A DNA stretch of 35,269 bases, from assembly GCA_016935615.1 (NCBI GenBank), contig JAFGQO010000124.1, positions 1 to 35,269 of the forward strand, read 5' to 3'. The DNA is from Bacteroidales bacterium (GTDB taxonomy: Bacteria > Bacteroidota > Bacteroidia > Bacteroidales > UBA10428). The notes beneath the pieces are model-generated. The model saw nothing but the letters and a program-made list of their open reading frames with translations, searched no databases and was not told where the DNA came from. Below, piece after piece: positions 7,610 through 16,151 of this stretch. Made by a program: the position numbers and the translations under genes. Numbering within the stretch: the stretch's first letter is position 1; every line of letters starts with the position of its first letter.

Positions 7610-7674
7610 TAGGGGAATCGAACCCCTGTTACCAGGATGAAAACCTGGCGTCCTAGCCCCTAGACGAACGGACC
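7603..7674 (-). tRNA. tRNA-Glu (anticodon TTC)
   Basis: A 72-nucleotide cloverleaf without an encoded CCA. The acceptor arm GGTCCGT pairs with ACGGACT (G1-U72 at the end), with discriminator A. The anticodon arm CCAGG-TTTTCAT-CCTGG gives anticodon TTC, and the T-arm is GGGG-TTCGATT-CCCC. It reads GAA/GAG codons. Its 3' end and flank are duplicated at 7249-7364. Confidence 0.95.
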
Positions 7675-7700
7675 TTCCGGTTCCCCAAATTTTGGGTGAG

Positions 7701-7730
7701 CAAAAGTAGATTTTTTTTTAATAAAAACAA
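7701..7730 (-). promoter_or_regulatory. Promoter of tRNA-Glu
   Basis: On the minus strand TTG (7730-7728) is followed after 19 bases by TACTTTTG (7708-7701), a full match to the Bacteroidota consensus. Transcription would begin about 20 bases before the tRNA. A short CCCAAA/TTTGGG inverted repeat lies in the leader. Confidence 0.7.
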
Positions 7731-7857
7731 TAGATGAACCTTTTATTTTTAGGCTCTGTTGTATTTTGTCACCAATGGAAGTAACGCAAAATAGAATCAC
7801 GAAATGTCTCATTTGAAAACAATGAGAAAAAGGAGATCAATTTTCAAAAAACAGACT

Positions 7858-8235
7858 TTATCTTGATAGCATTCCCCAATGATCCAGCACATTCAATACT
7901 CTTTTGACACTCCTCCTGCTTTCGGCTTCAGACAAGTAATATTTCTTTGCCAGGTTTGATGTGATACTACTCACCTTAATACGCCTGTAAATGGACAGCA
8001 CGACATCAGCATTGAAGTCTTTAAAGATATATTCCTCCTTGTCTCCCTCATTATTATAAGTATAAATGGTAACCGTTCCGCCAGAAATCCGTTTGATTTT
8101 ATACTCAGGTTTGAATTTAACAAGCTCTCCTGTATCATCAGAAAATGCTGAAACGGGGAAAACAAAAAGCAATACAGCAATGATCATTATCAGGGAGGAA
8201 AATCTTACCTTATGTTTAGTTTCAGAGTTTTCCAT
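7858..8235 (-). CDS. Uncharacterised 125-residue protein: signal/membrane segment plus helical C-terminal domain
   Basis: I do not recognise a named family. Residues about 13-32 (SLIMIIAVLLFVFPVSAF) form a signal peptide or membrane anchor, with positive residues before it. The rest would lie outside the membrane. A beta-rich part (GGTVTIYTYNNEGDKEEYIF) is followed by a helical part, FNADVVLSIYRRIKVSSITSNLAKKYYLSEAESRRSVKRVL, whose spacing recalls PqqD-like or winged-helix peptide-chaperone domains. An extracytoplasmic PqqD-like domain would be unusual, so this resemblance is weak. The nearest same-strand gene ends upstream at 8379 after a 143-base gap, so it is likely transcribed alone. Confidence 0.65.
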   Translation of the reverse strand: MENSETKHKVRFSSLIMIIAVLLFVFPVSAFSDDTGELVKFKPEYKIKRISGGTVTIYTYNNEGDKEEYIFKDFNADVVLSIYRRIKVSSITSNLAKKYYLSEAESRRSVKRVLNVLDHWGMLSR

Positions 8236-8378
8236 AAGACGGTTTAATTGGTTTTAGAATGTAACAAATTCAGAAGAAATTTGTTTACTTAATATTTATA
8301 AACGAATGAATCACAGCATATAGTATAGTTTTTAAAAAAAATTGAATCCATCGTTGAACTATTACCATTCTTCTGTTA

Positions 8379-8936
8379 TTATTCCCAGGTAATATCAAAT
8401 TGAGTTACTTCATCTCCTTTTGCAATTGATTTCGGAAACCTGAATGTACAGTTTTTAGCTCCCGATATTTCAAGGGCTTTTTCAATCCAGCCACAGATCC
8501 GATATTCAATTACAGAATCACTTTCTGTCATATCGGATATTTCCAGAGAAATATTCTTATCTGTATTTTTCCTTACTTCCATTTTACAGGGTTGATAATA
8601 TGTGGCAAACACTCTTGAGGCTCTCTGAACAATATATCCAGGTGACGATGCTTTAACAAATATTTTGTAGATGCCTGTCAGAGCCATTTCGGCACTGAAT
8701 CTCCCCATTTCCCAGGATCCTTTCTCATAATCACTCTGAAAAAGCAGATCAACAGCCTTTTTTGTTGGTATAATACCTGCCTCCTTTAAAGGGTACCATT
8801 TGGTGGAATCTATTGCATTTTTATAAAGGCCGGAGGATTCTTGCGGTAAAGATTCAATCCATTTGTCGTATAACTCCTTATGATTGAGTTTTATATAATC
8901 TCTGATTGCAATTACAGCGGTTCCTTTTATTTCCAT
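8379..8936 (-). CDS. Uncharacterised protein, possibly DUF2378 (TIGR02265)-like
   Basis: A 185-residue soluble protein starting MEIKGTAVIAIRDYIK at the ATG at 8936; an in-frame TTG at 8987 would add 17 residues and is less likely. The order of an initial KGT-hydrophobic strand, an LPQESSGLY loop, a WYPLKEAG segment and the GRFSAEMALTGIYKIF helix recalls DUF2378/TIGR02265. I know that family mainly from Myxococcales, and it has no established function. The C-terminal half has SLEISDMTESDSVIEYRICGW, like ligand-binding heme-NO/V4R-type folds. The assignment is by pattern memory only. It lies between mpl and the 125-residue protein gene, on the same strand as both. Confidence 0.65.
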   Translation of the reverse strand: MEIKGTAVIAIRDYIKLNHKELYDKWIESLPQESSGLYKNAIDSTKWYPLKEAGIIPTKKAVDLLFQSDYEKGSWEMGRFSAEMALTGIYKIFVKASSPGYIVQRASRVFATYYQPCKMEVRKNTDKNISLEISDMTESDSVIEYRICGWIEKALEISGAKNCTFRFPKSIAKGDEVTQFDITWE

Positions 8937-9032
8937 TGATTCTTTTTTTAAAAGATATAAATATACTGGTCTGATCGCAAAGAACAATACTGTTAACCAA
9001 AAAAAATCATGCCGGGAAATGACAAATCTTTA

Positions 9033-10388
9033 TTATAGATTTGATACAAGTGACTGTATATCCAATCCGCCAAAATTTCCGGAGCTCATCAGCAAAATTA
9101 CTTTATTCTTTAAAGTCAGTCCGGACAGGGATTTTGACAATTGCTTCGCATCTGAATACACAGTAAATCTGTTATCGTCAAAGCAGTCCTTAACATACTT
9201 TTCTGAAATCTTTTGAAGTTTCTTATGTTCAATAACAGCTTGATCAAAGAATACGATCGCTTCATCAACACCATTTAGTGCTCCCTTATACTCAGGAATA
9301 AAGCTTTTGTTTAAACTGCTGAAAGTATGCAGTTCAAATATTGCCATGAATTTCTTATCAGCATACTGTTCTCTGACAGCCTGCACAGTGGCTTTTACTT
9401 TTGAAGGAGAATGAGCAAAATCGAGAAATACAACCGAATCATCAGTCTTTCTTACTATTTGCAATCGCTTTTTGGTTCCCTTAAAAGTTGATATTGCTTT
9501 ATAGAAGTTTTTATCATCGATACCTAGCAGCTGGCAAATGCATTTTGCACCACTGAGATTCTGCAAGTTGTGTTTACCAAACAATTCAATACCAATGGCT
9601 TCATCATCTGAACCAGGTATAAATGTTTTGTTTTGTCGTATGAAAAAATTGTGTCCGGTATAAGCATGAATATCAATATCAGACCTGACATCTTCCGCTA
9701 TCGATTCCAGGATCGGATCACCTGAAAAATATACAAAATGCCCATTTTGTTCGATGATTTTGGCCAGAGTTTTAAACTGATCTGTATATTTTTTAAAGGT
9801 CGGGAATACATTGATATGGTCCCAGGCAATTCCGGAAACAAGAGCAATATGCGGTTTGTAATGCATAAATTTTGATCTTAGGTCCAATGGAGAGGAAAGG
9901 TATTCGTCTCCTTCGAATATGGCCAGATCATTGTGCTGATCCAGCAAAATCATTGTATCAAAACCCTCGATCTGAGAGCCAACCATAAAATCAAAATTCC
10001 TTCCACAGCTTCTCAGTACATGAATAATCATGGCTGTAATTGTTGTTTTTCCATGACTTCCTGCAATGACTACCCGTTTTTTGTTTTTTGTTTGTTCAAA
10101 CAAATATTCAGGGAAAGAATAAATTTTCAATTCCTTTTCAATAGCCCTCAATAATTCCGGATTGTCCTTTCTCGCATGCATGCCCAAAATTACGCCATCA
10201 AGATCCGAAGTAATTCTGGACGTATCCCAGCCCGTTCTTTCGGGCAAAAGTCCGTGCTCCTCCAGCCTTGATCGTGAGGGCTCAAATACCTCATCATCCG
10301 AACCTGTTATTGTATAGCCCTTGTTTTTTAGTGCTATAGCCAGATTATGCATTGCAGCCCCACCAATTGCAATAAAATGTAATTTCAT
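9033..10388 (-). CDS. mpl: UDP-N-acetylmuramate:L-Ala-gamma-D-Glu-meso-DAP ligase (murein recycling)
   Basis: A 451-residue Mur-ligase-family enzyme that attaches the recovered tripeptide L-Ala-gamma-D-Glu-meso-DAP to UDP-MurNAc in the cytoplasm, returning wall fragments to peptidoglycan synthesis. The N-terminal domain opens with HFIAIGGAAMHNLAIAL (the MurC/Mpl-type UDP-binding glycine motif). Residues 109-116, AGSHGKTT, form the ATP-binding P-loop. EGDEYLSS, FGKHNLQNLSGA and FLDFAHSPSKVKAT (Mur ligase C-terminal domain) appear in order. The GGAAMHNLA variant and the length favour Mpl over MurC. It implies meso-DAP peptidoglycan. The 260 bases upstream carry no gene. Confidence 0.9.
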   Translation of the reverse strand: MKLHFIAIGGAAMHNLAIALKNKGYTITGSDDEVFEPSRSRLEEHGLLPERTGWDTSRITSDLDGVILGMHARKDNPELLRAIEKELKIYSFPEYLFEQTKNKKRVVIAGSHGKTTITAMIIHVLRSCGRNFDFMVGSQIEGFDTMILLDQHNDLAIFEGDEYLSSPLDLRSKFMHYKPHIALVSGIAWDHINVFPTFKKYTDQFKTLAKIIEQNGHFVYFSGDPILESIAEDVRSDIDIHAYTGHNFFIRQNKTFIPGSDDEAIGIELFGKHNLQNLSGAKCICQLLGIDDKNFYKAISTFKGTKKRLQIVRKTDDSVVFLDFAHSPSKVKATVQAVREQYADKKFMAIFELHTFSSLNKSFIPEYKGALNGVDEAIVFFDQAVIEHKKLQKISEKYVKDCFDDNRFTVYSDAKQLSKSLSGLTLKNKVILLMSSGNFGGLDIQSLVSNL

Positions 10389-10647
10389 CCGTATAAAATA
10401 TATTTATAAAGATCGTATGTCTGTCTGCTAACCGTTGCCATGTGTCTGCATCGAAGTCGGCCCTGAATTTTGTTCATTTTCCTTTGTAGTAAACTTGTTT
10501 AACATGTAAATCCCATAACAGACTACATGTTGTTCTGCGCTAATTTACACAAACATTTCAGGAGATAATATAAAAATTAATTGTCGTTTTGACTATAACT
10601 TATTTATTTTGCATTATGTTTGATTTCTGTAAATAGTCACAAACCTT

Positions 10648-11328
10648 ATGTCTAAAAAAATCATCGAACCACTTTCGGTTGATAGTGTGATCTTTGGATT
10701 TGAGGAAGCTTCTTTGGAAGTTTTACTAATTAAACGAGCTATTAAGCCTTCTTTTGGAATGTGGGCACTCCCGGGGGGATTTATTCGTTATGACGAAAAT
10801 ATTGATCAGGCCTCTGCAAGAGTGCTTGAAGAGAGAACCGGAGTGAAAGGTTTGTTCATGGAACAACTGGGCGCATTTGGGGAAGTAGATCGTTTCCCTC
10901 TGGGGAGGGTTATTACTGTGGTATATTATGCACTTGTCAAACCAGGTCAATACAAAATAAATCCTGGTCCTGATGCAAGTGATGCCAGATGGTTCAATGT
11001 AAAACAATTGCCCGAACTGCCCTTTGATCACCTGAAAATATTAGAAAGATCTTTGTCCCGATTGAGACAACAATTAAAATACAAACCAATAGGTTTTAAT
11101 TTGCTACCTGATAAGTTCCCCCTCCTTGCGTTGCAGGAATTGTATGAAGCCATCTACGATGTTGAATTTGATAAACCCAATTTCAGAAGAAAGATCATGA
11201 AAATGAATCTTTTAATTCCGCTTAATGAAAAACAAACAGGTGTTGCTCACAGGTCTGCACGTTTATACAAATTCGACAAAAAGCGTTACGATAGTCTCAC
11301 AGAAAAAGGTTTTATCTTTGAAATGTAA
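10648..11328 (+). CDS. NrtR/AraR-type Nudix-domain transcriptional regulator
   Basis: A 226-residue protein with an N-terminal Nudix domain (about 1-140) and a C-terminal winged-helix part (about 150-226: LYEAIYDVEFDKPNFRRKIMKMNLLIP), the layout of NrtR-family regulators. The Nudix box spans Gly44-Val66, but two catalytic glutamates are replaced: Val59 where REUxEE expects the first Glu, and Arg63 at the last. Hydrolase activity is therefore unlikely, as expected for a ligand-sensing domain. In Bacteroides the Nudix regulator AraR controls arabinose genes, and a GH51 arabinofuranosidase lies 3.5 kb away. A role in arabinose sensing is an inference; NAD or other sugar metabolites are alternatives. 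The next gene starts 15 bases downstream. Confidence 0.85.
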   Translation: MSKKIIEPLSVDSVIFGFEEASLEVLLIKRAIKPSFGMWALPGGFIRYDENIDQASARVLEERTGVKGLFMEQLGAFGEVDRFPLGRVITVVYYALVKPGQYKINPGPDASDARWFNVKQLPELPFDHLKILERSLSRLRQQLKYKPIGFNLLPDKFPLLALQELYEAIYDVEFDKPNFRRKIMKMNLLIPLNEKQTGVAHRSARLYKFDKKRYDSLTEKGFIFEM

Positions 11329-11343
11329 TTCACATAGTATTTC

Positions 11344-12180
11344 ATGGAACTATTTAAAATTGAAGCAGGTAATTTCAAGCTCGACGGGGGATCAATGTTT
11401 GGTGTAGTGCCAAAAAGTCTCTGGAACAGAATTTATCCTGCTGATGAGAATAATATGTGCAATCTGGCGACACGGTGTCTTCTCGTTAAAACTGATAAAA
11501 GGCTTATCCTCATTGATACAGGCTTAGGAACAAAGCAGAGTGAGAAATTTTTCAGCTATTATTATCTCAATGGCAATGATTCCCTGCAAAAATCACTACT
11601 CTTTTATGGCTTTTCTTTTAATGACATTACCGATTTGATCTTGACTCATCTTCATTTTGATCATTGTGGTGGTGCTGTTTCTATAGATGAAACCGGTAAC
11701 TACAATTTAACATTTCCAAATGCTTCTTACTGGGTAAGCAAAAAGCAACTGGACTGGACATTGAACCCAAATCAGAGAGAAAAACCATCATTTCTGTCTG
11801 AAAACATTGACCCGATTAAAAAGAGCAAAAAATTGATTTTCGCGGATGAAGTGATGAATATTACCAACGGTATTCATCTGAAAACATACAATGGTCATAC
11901 AGAAGGTTTGATCGTTCCATTTATTCATTATAAAGATCGGACTGTGGTTTATGTTTCAGATCTTTTCCCGACAGCTGCTCATATTCCACCTTCCTGGGTT
12001 TGTGGATTCGATATTAAGCCACTAATTTCGATGAAAGAACATACTGATTTTCTTGAAGACGCGGTTAAACATCAATATATCCTGTTTTTCGAACATGATA
12101 TTTACCGGGAATGTTGCACGGTTAAGAAAACAGAAAAAGGAATCGTAATGGCAGACACATTTTCACTTGATGATATCTGA
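11344..12180 (+). CDS. Metallo-beta-lactamase-fold hydrolase (lactonase-like)
   Basis: A 278-residue MBL-fold enzyme. THLHFDHCGG gives the metal ligands His102, His104, Asp106 and His107. His185 (YNGHTEG), Asp206 (VYVSDLFP) and His251 (FFEHD) complete a two-metal site. The pattern and the length resemble quorum-quenching and sugar-lactonase-like members as well as generic YtnP/AttM-type hydrolases. The substrate cannot be told. There is no signal peptide, so it is cytoplasmic. It follows the Nudix regulator by 15 bases and is probably in the same transcript. If the regulator is a sugar sensor, a lactone or sugar-derivative substrate would make sense, but that is speculative. Confidence 0.85.
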   Translation: MELFKIEAGNFKLDGGSMFGVVPKSLWNRIYPADENNMCNLATRCLLVKTDKRLILIDTGLGTKQSEKFFSYYYLNGNDSLQKSLLFYGFSFNDITDLILTHLHFDHCGGAVSIDETGNYNLTFPNASYWVSKKQLDWTLNPNQREKPSFLSENIDPIKKSKKLIFADEVMNITNGIHLKTYNGHTEGLIVPFIHYKDRTVVYVSDLFPTAAHIPPSWVCGFDIKPLISMKEHTDFLEDAVKHQYILFFEHDIYRECCTVKKTEKGIVMADTFSLDDI

Positions 12181-12362
12181 AAAATATTACTCTTTCCCCT
12201 GTACTCTGTAAGCATCCTCTTTTGTACACCTTAATAATAGCACATAATTTGTATTTTTTTGTCGAAACCATGAATCCGGTATGGCTATTTTCATTCTGAC
12301 AGAAGCTATTTCCTGTTCACAAATTATGCACAATAACAAGTATTAAAAATTTTCCGGGAAAA

Positions 12363-12779
12363 TTAAAAATAGATGAATTCGATTAAGAAAGGCTTAAAAT
12401 AGAATATGAAAAGACTTACTGATACGATGGAATCTACAAGAATCATTTTGGTAATCCCAAATTCTTTGAATGCATTATAGCTTAATAGAAAGAATAACCT
12501 TAAAAAAAACTGGATCAGGAAAAAAACGAATATTTGCAGCCCATATTTGTTGTATTCTCTTGCCTTCTTAAAATCAAGTCTTAGGATACATGAAAAAGAA
12601 CGGGAAAGTCCTGTACTTATGCTATCCTGATTGAATATACGTTTGCTGTCAGATGGAATAGGGTAATTCGATTTTGATGGGGAAAAAACAGCAGAGTAGG
12701 CAAAAACACCAAAAATTATGATGGCAAGAATCAGATTGATCAGTTTGTAGGGATTTTTTCTGAATCCAGTATAATTCAT
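12363..12779 (-). CDS. DUF2752-like membrane protein lacking the family cysteines
   Basis: A 138-residue integral membrane protein with hydrophobic segments at about 13-30, 82-99 and 107-130. The stretch STGLSRSFSCILRLDFKKA followed by REYNK matches the spacing of the DUF2752 core, which normally reads CPxCGxTRAF...GDFxxAxxxNP. Here the leading Cys pair is replaced by polar residues (IFNQDSIS). Function of the family is unknown. Its ATG overlaps the stop of the upstream DUF4190-like gene by one base (TAATG), so the two are translationally coupled. In Bacteroidota, DUF2752 and DUF4190-type genes are often neighbours, which supports the call. Confidence 0.65.
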   Translation of the reverse strand: MNYTGFRKNPYKLINLILAIIIFGVFAYSAVFSPSKSNYPIPSDSKRIFNQDSISTGLSRSFSCILRLDFKKAREYNKYGLQIFVFFLIQFFLRLFFLLSYNAFKEFGITKMILVDSIVSVSLFIFYFKPFLIEFIYF

Positions 12780-13345
12780 TACTCCTCAAGATCAGTAGTA
12801 TCTTTCAGTTCATCTACAAATACTTTAACTGCCTTTCCGGTAGCCTTGCCAAGTTTGCGGGCCTTTTCCTCATCACTCATTCCTTCCAGATTGATTTCTA
12901 TTTCCTGACCGGCGGTTTCCAGTTCTTCATTTAAATCATCTTCAAGGTCTTCCAGGGTTTCTTCCATATTTTCCTCAAACTCTTCTTCAAACTCTTCTTC
13001 AAAGCCTTCTTCAAAATCCTTTGAATGTTCATCAATTATTTCAATGTTGTCTTTCCATCCATCTGAAAGAATTTTCAACTTTGTTGCAGAACTTGTGAGT
13101 TTTATAAAAGCAAAACTTGTTCCTATAATAGATACAATAAGAGCGGCAATAATCATACCTGTCTGAGCATTGGCTTTTCTTGCCTGAGATAAGCCAACCG
13201 CACTTAATGTAATCCCCAGTATCCCAAATACAAGTCCGGTGGCAAAGGTACATTTCATAATTCCCAGAGGTACCGAAAGAATCCCAAGAACAAGACCGGC
13301 AATTCCAAGGCCCATACCAGCATTTGAGTTTGTTGTATTATCCAT
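12779..13345 (-). CDS. DUF4190-like membrane protein with acidic coiled-coil tail
   Basis: A 188-residue protein with two glycine-rich membrane helices (about 10-50, GLGIAGLVLGILSVPLG and FATGLVFGILGITLSAVGL), a short ARKANAQTG loop, then a third hydrophobic segment (about 63-82). This is the DUF4190 layout. From about residue 105 a strongly acidic, probably coiled-coil tail follows (EEGFEEEFEEEFEENMEE), then NLEGMSDEEKARKLGKATGKA. The tail would face solvent and could bind a basic partner or cations. Function is unknown. A -7 box (TAATTTTG) lies 40 bases before the start. It is the first gene of a two-gene operon with the DUF2752-like protein. Confidence 0.75.
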   Translation of the reverse strand: MDNTTNSNAGMGLGIAGLVLGILSVPLGIMKCTFATGLVFGILGITLSAVGLSQARKANAQTGMIIAALIVSIIGTSFAFIKLTSSATKLKILSDGWKDNIEIIDEHSKDFEEGFEEEFEEEFEENMEETLEDLEDDLNEELETAGQEIEINLEGMSDEEKARKLGKATGKAVKVFVDELKDTTDLEE

Positions 13346-13384
13346 GGTAAATGATTTATAAGATTTTCACCCTTTGTGATTATT

Positions 13385-13392
13385 CAAAATTA
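13385..13392 (-). promoter_or_regulatory. Candidate -7 box of the DUF4190/DUF2752 operon
   Basis: On the minus strand TAATTTTG matches TAnnTTTG, 40 bases before the ATG. No TTG is present at the expected -33 distance. Confidence 0.4.
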
Positions 13393-13454
13393 ATATATTA
13401 TACTCTTCTTCAGAAAAGAAATGAATAAAAGTTCATTTGGGATTCTTATTATTG

Positions 13455-13497
13455 AGATAAAAAAAAGAGAAAGCTAACCAGAACACTTCCTCTTTTT
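13455..13497 (-). terminator. Rho-independent terminator of nrdJ
   Basis: On the minus strand AAAAAGAGGAAG pairs with CTTTCTCTTTTT (12 pairs, one G-U) around a 12-base loop and is followed by further Ts. It lies about 33 bases after the nrdJ stop. Confidence 0.75.
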
Positions 13498-13529
13498 CTT
13501 CCTTTGATCTTATAAAACGTAAAAACCAA

Positions 13530-16151
13530 CTATCCACATTTTGATGAACCGCAATTTGTGCACAGCAAGCATCCTTCCTGATATATCAGGTTTTCCGAAC
13601 CGCACTCTTCGCATTTTAATCCTTTTTTAACCTTTGTCCCGTCAGGGATATAACGTTTCAATGCCCTTTCAACACCATTTTTCCAGGTATTTATCGTATC
13701 ACTATCGAGTCGCAATGAAGACACTAACCGAACGATATGAGGAATAGGCATGCCATGTCGCAATACGCTTGAGATAAGTTTTGCATAATTCCAGAACTCC
13801 TTGTCGAACATATGAGACAAACCCCCCAGTGTATTTTTGTATCCGTATTTATCGATATATTGAAAATCATACCTGGATATTCCATTTTCATCCCGGTTTT
13901 TAATGATCTGTCCTTTTGTTATGGATTTTGGAATCGGGAACATCTCTTCATCAGCTATTCCTGTAAAAATTTCATATGGTTTGCTGTCTTTCAATCCGAC
14001 AAATGCAATCCATTTCTCATCGTTGTTGTTAAATCTTATGATTTCTGCATCAAGAATTTTAGGCCTTTTATAAGATTTTTCTTCATTCACAGAAGTCCCA
14101 TTTTCTTTTTTCTCTGAGGCAATAAGTACACCGGAACGAGATCCATCTCTGTAAACAGTAACTCCCTTACATCCACTTTCCCATGCTGTGACATAAAGTT
14201 GTCCTACCAGATCTTCAGATACATCCGAAGGCAAATTTATTGTTACGCTGATTGAATGATCCACCCATTTCTGTATTTCGCCTTGCATTTTTACTTTACT
14301 TAACCAGTCAACATCATTTGATGTGGCTTTATAATATGGGGATTTTTTTATTACTTCATTCAGCCTTTCATCATCGAAATCTATTACTTCTTCAGGATTG
14401 TAGCCATTTTTTTCAAGCCATGTAACAAATTTATGGTGAAATACATTGTATTCTTCCCATGTATCTCCCACCTCATCAGTAAAGGCAATTTTTGAACTTG
14501 AATCATTTGGATTGACTTTTCTGCGACGCTTATATACAGGCAAAAATACAGGTTCAATTCCTGAGGTTGTTTGTGTCATCAGACTAGTTGTTCCTGTAGG
14601 TGCTATGGTAAGAAGTGCAATATTTCGTCTTCCGTATTTTAGCATATCCTTATAAAAATCCTCATCTTCATGTTTTAGTCTCTGAACGAAAGGATTATCT
14701 TTTTCAAGATGGGAGTCATAAATGCCGAAGGCACCTCTTTCCTTTGCCAGATATACAGAAGAGCGATAGGCTTCTAATGCCAGTGTTTTTTGTACTTCTA
14801 TTGAAAAGTCTGTTGCATCTTCACTCCCATACCTCAATCCCAAAGCTGCAAGCATATCACCTTCAGCTGTAATTCCAATTCCTGTTCTTCTACCCTCTTC
14901 AGCTTTTGTCCTGATGTTTTCCCAGAGTTTCCTCTCAACTCTTTTGATTTCTATTTCTTCCGGATCATTGCCGATTTTATCCAGTATGGCATCTATCTTT
15001 TCCAATTCCAGATCTATAATATCATCCATTAATCGTTGTGCCGTATGTACATGCTTTCTAAAAAGAACAAAATCAAATTTTGCTTTATCGGTGAAAGATT
15101 CTTTGACATAGCTGTACAAATTAATTGCTAATAAACGGCATGAATCATAAGGACAAAGTGGTATCTCTCCACAAGGATTTGTTGATACTGTTCTATATCC
15201 TAATTCAGCATAACAATCTGCCACTGATTCACTGGTAATAGTATCCCAGAACAGAATGCCCGGTTCGGCAGATTTCCAGGCATTATGCACAATCTTAGAC
15301 CATAAATCCCTGGCATTAATTTCTTTTGTATGACTTGGATTTTCACTATTGACAGGAAATTGTTGAATATAAGAAGTCTTATTTACTATGGCTTTCATAA
15401 AATCATGATCAATGCGAACGGAAACATTGGCTCCTGTGACTTTGCCCGGGGTTAACTTAGCATCTATAAAATCTTCAGCATCAGGATGTCTGATTGAAAT
15501 ACTCAACATCAGGGCTCCTCTTCTGCCATCTTGTGCTACTTCCCTGGTAGAATTTGAATACCGCTCCATAAATGGAACGACTCCTGTTGATGTAAGTGCA
15601 CTATTCAAAACAGGACTTCCTTTTGGCCGGATATGAGATAAATCATGACCGACACCTCCACGCCTTTTCATAAGCTGGACCTGTTCCTGATCGATCTTCA
15701 TAATGGCTCCGTATGAATCTGAAGGACCATCATTCCCAATTACAAAACAATTGGAAAGTGATGCAATCTGAAAATCATTTCCAATTCCAGTCATTGGACC
15801 TCCCTGGGGTACAATGTATTTAAAGTCTTTCAGTACCTGGTAAATATCTTCTTCACTTAATGGATTCGGATATTTTTGCTCTACGCGAAACAGTTCACGA
15901 GCCAGTCTTCGATGCATATCATCCGGAGTTTTTTCATACAGATTCCCGTAAGAATCTTTCAGAGCATACTTATTTATCCAAACTGTAGCTGCAAGTTCAT
16001 CTCCCTTAAAATAATCAATTGAGCTTCTCAATGATTCCTCATATGAGAATGTTTCTTCTGTTGCGCCCTTCTCCCGTATGTTACTTTTCTTTTTCTGCAT
16101 TTTTTGGTCGGCTAAGGTCAAATCTTTTGTGTTGGTTTCTTCGGCTCGCAT
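13530..16151 (-). CDS. nrdJ: Adenosylcobalamin-dependent (class II) ribonucleoside-diphosphate reductase
   Basis: An 873-residue class II ribonucleotide reductase that makes deoxyribonucleotides using adenosylcobalamin, with or without oxygen. Cys327 in NPCGEIPL is the thiyl-radical cysteine. Cys135 (SLSNCFVIG) and Cys338 correspond to the redox pair of Thermotoga NrdJ, with the same 11-residue spacing 327-338. GGVGHDLSHIRP and APTGTTSLM are family motifs. A linker leads to a C-terminal Cys-rich tail (CEECGSENLIYQEGC then LCTNCGSSKCG), which acts as the swinging reductant and binds zinc in relatives. No cobalamin riboswitch is recognisable in the leader. It ends at a strong terminator and seems monocistronic. 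Confidence 0.95.
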   Translation of the reverse strand: MRAEETNTKDLTLADQKMQKKKSNIREKGATEETFSYEESLRSSIDYFKGDELAATVWINKYALKDSYGNLYEKTPDDMHRRLARELFRVEQKYPNPLSEEDIYQVLKDFKYIVPQGGPMTGIGNDFQIASLSNCFVIGNDGPSDSYGAIMKIDQEQVQLMKRRGGVGHDLSHIRPKGSPVLNSALTSTGVVPFMERYSNSTREVAQDGRRGALMLSISIRHPDAEDFIDAKLTPGKVTGANVSVRIDHDFMKAIVNKTSYIQQFPVNSENPSHTKEINARDLWSKIVHNAWKSAEPGILFWDTITSESVADCYAELGYRTVSTNPCGEIPLCPYDSCRLLAINLYSYVKESFTDKAKFDFVLFRKHVHTAQRLMDDIIDLELEKIDAILDKIGNDPEEIEIKRVERKLWENIRTKAEEGRRTGIGITAEGDMLAALGLRYGSEDATDFSIEVQKTLALEAYRSSVYLAKERGAFGIYDSHLEKDNPFVQRLKHEDEDFYKDMLKYGRRNIALLTIAPTGTTSLMTQTTSGIEPVFLPVYKRRRKVNPNDSSSKIAFTDEVGDTWEEYNVFHHKFVTWLEKNGYNPEEVIDFDDERLNEVIKKSPYYKATSNDVDWLSKVKMQGEIQKWVDHSISVTINLPSDVSEDLVGQLYVTAWESGCKGVTVYRDGSRSGVLIASEKKENGTSVNEEKSYKRPKILDAEIIRFNNNDEKWIAFVGLKDSKPYEIFTGIADEEMFPIPKSITKGQIIKNRDENGISRYDFQYIDKYGYKNTLGGLSHMFDKEFWNYAKLISSVLRHGMPIPHIVRLVSSLRLDSDTINTWKNGVERALKRYIPDGTKVKKGLKCEECGSENLIYQEGCLLCTNCGSSKCG

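Noticed and set aside
12960..13025. Tandem nucleotide repeat in the DUF4190-like gene (TCTTCTTCAAACTC type)
   Set aside because: It reflects the in-frame Glu/Phe-rich coiled-coil tail; phase-variable slippage is possible but units are imperfect and in multiples of three.
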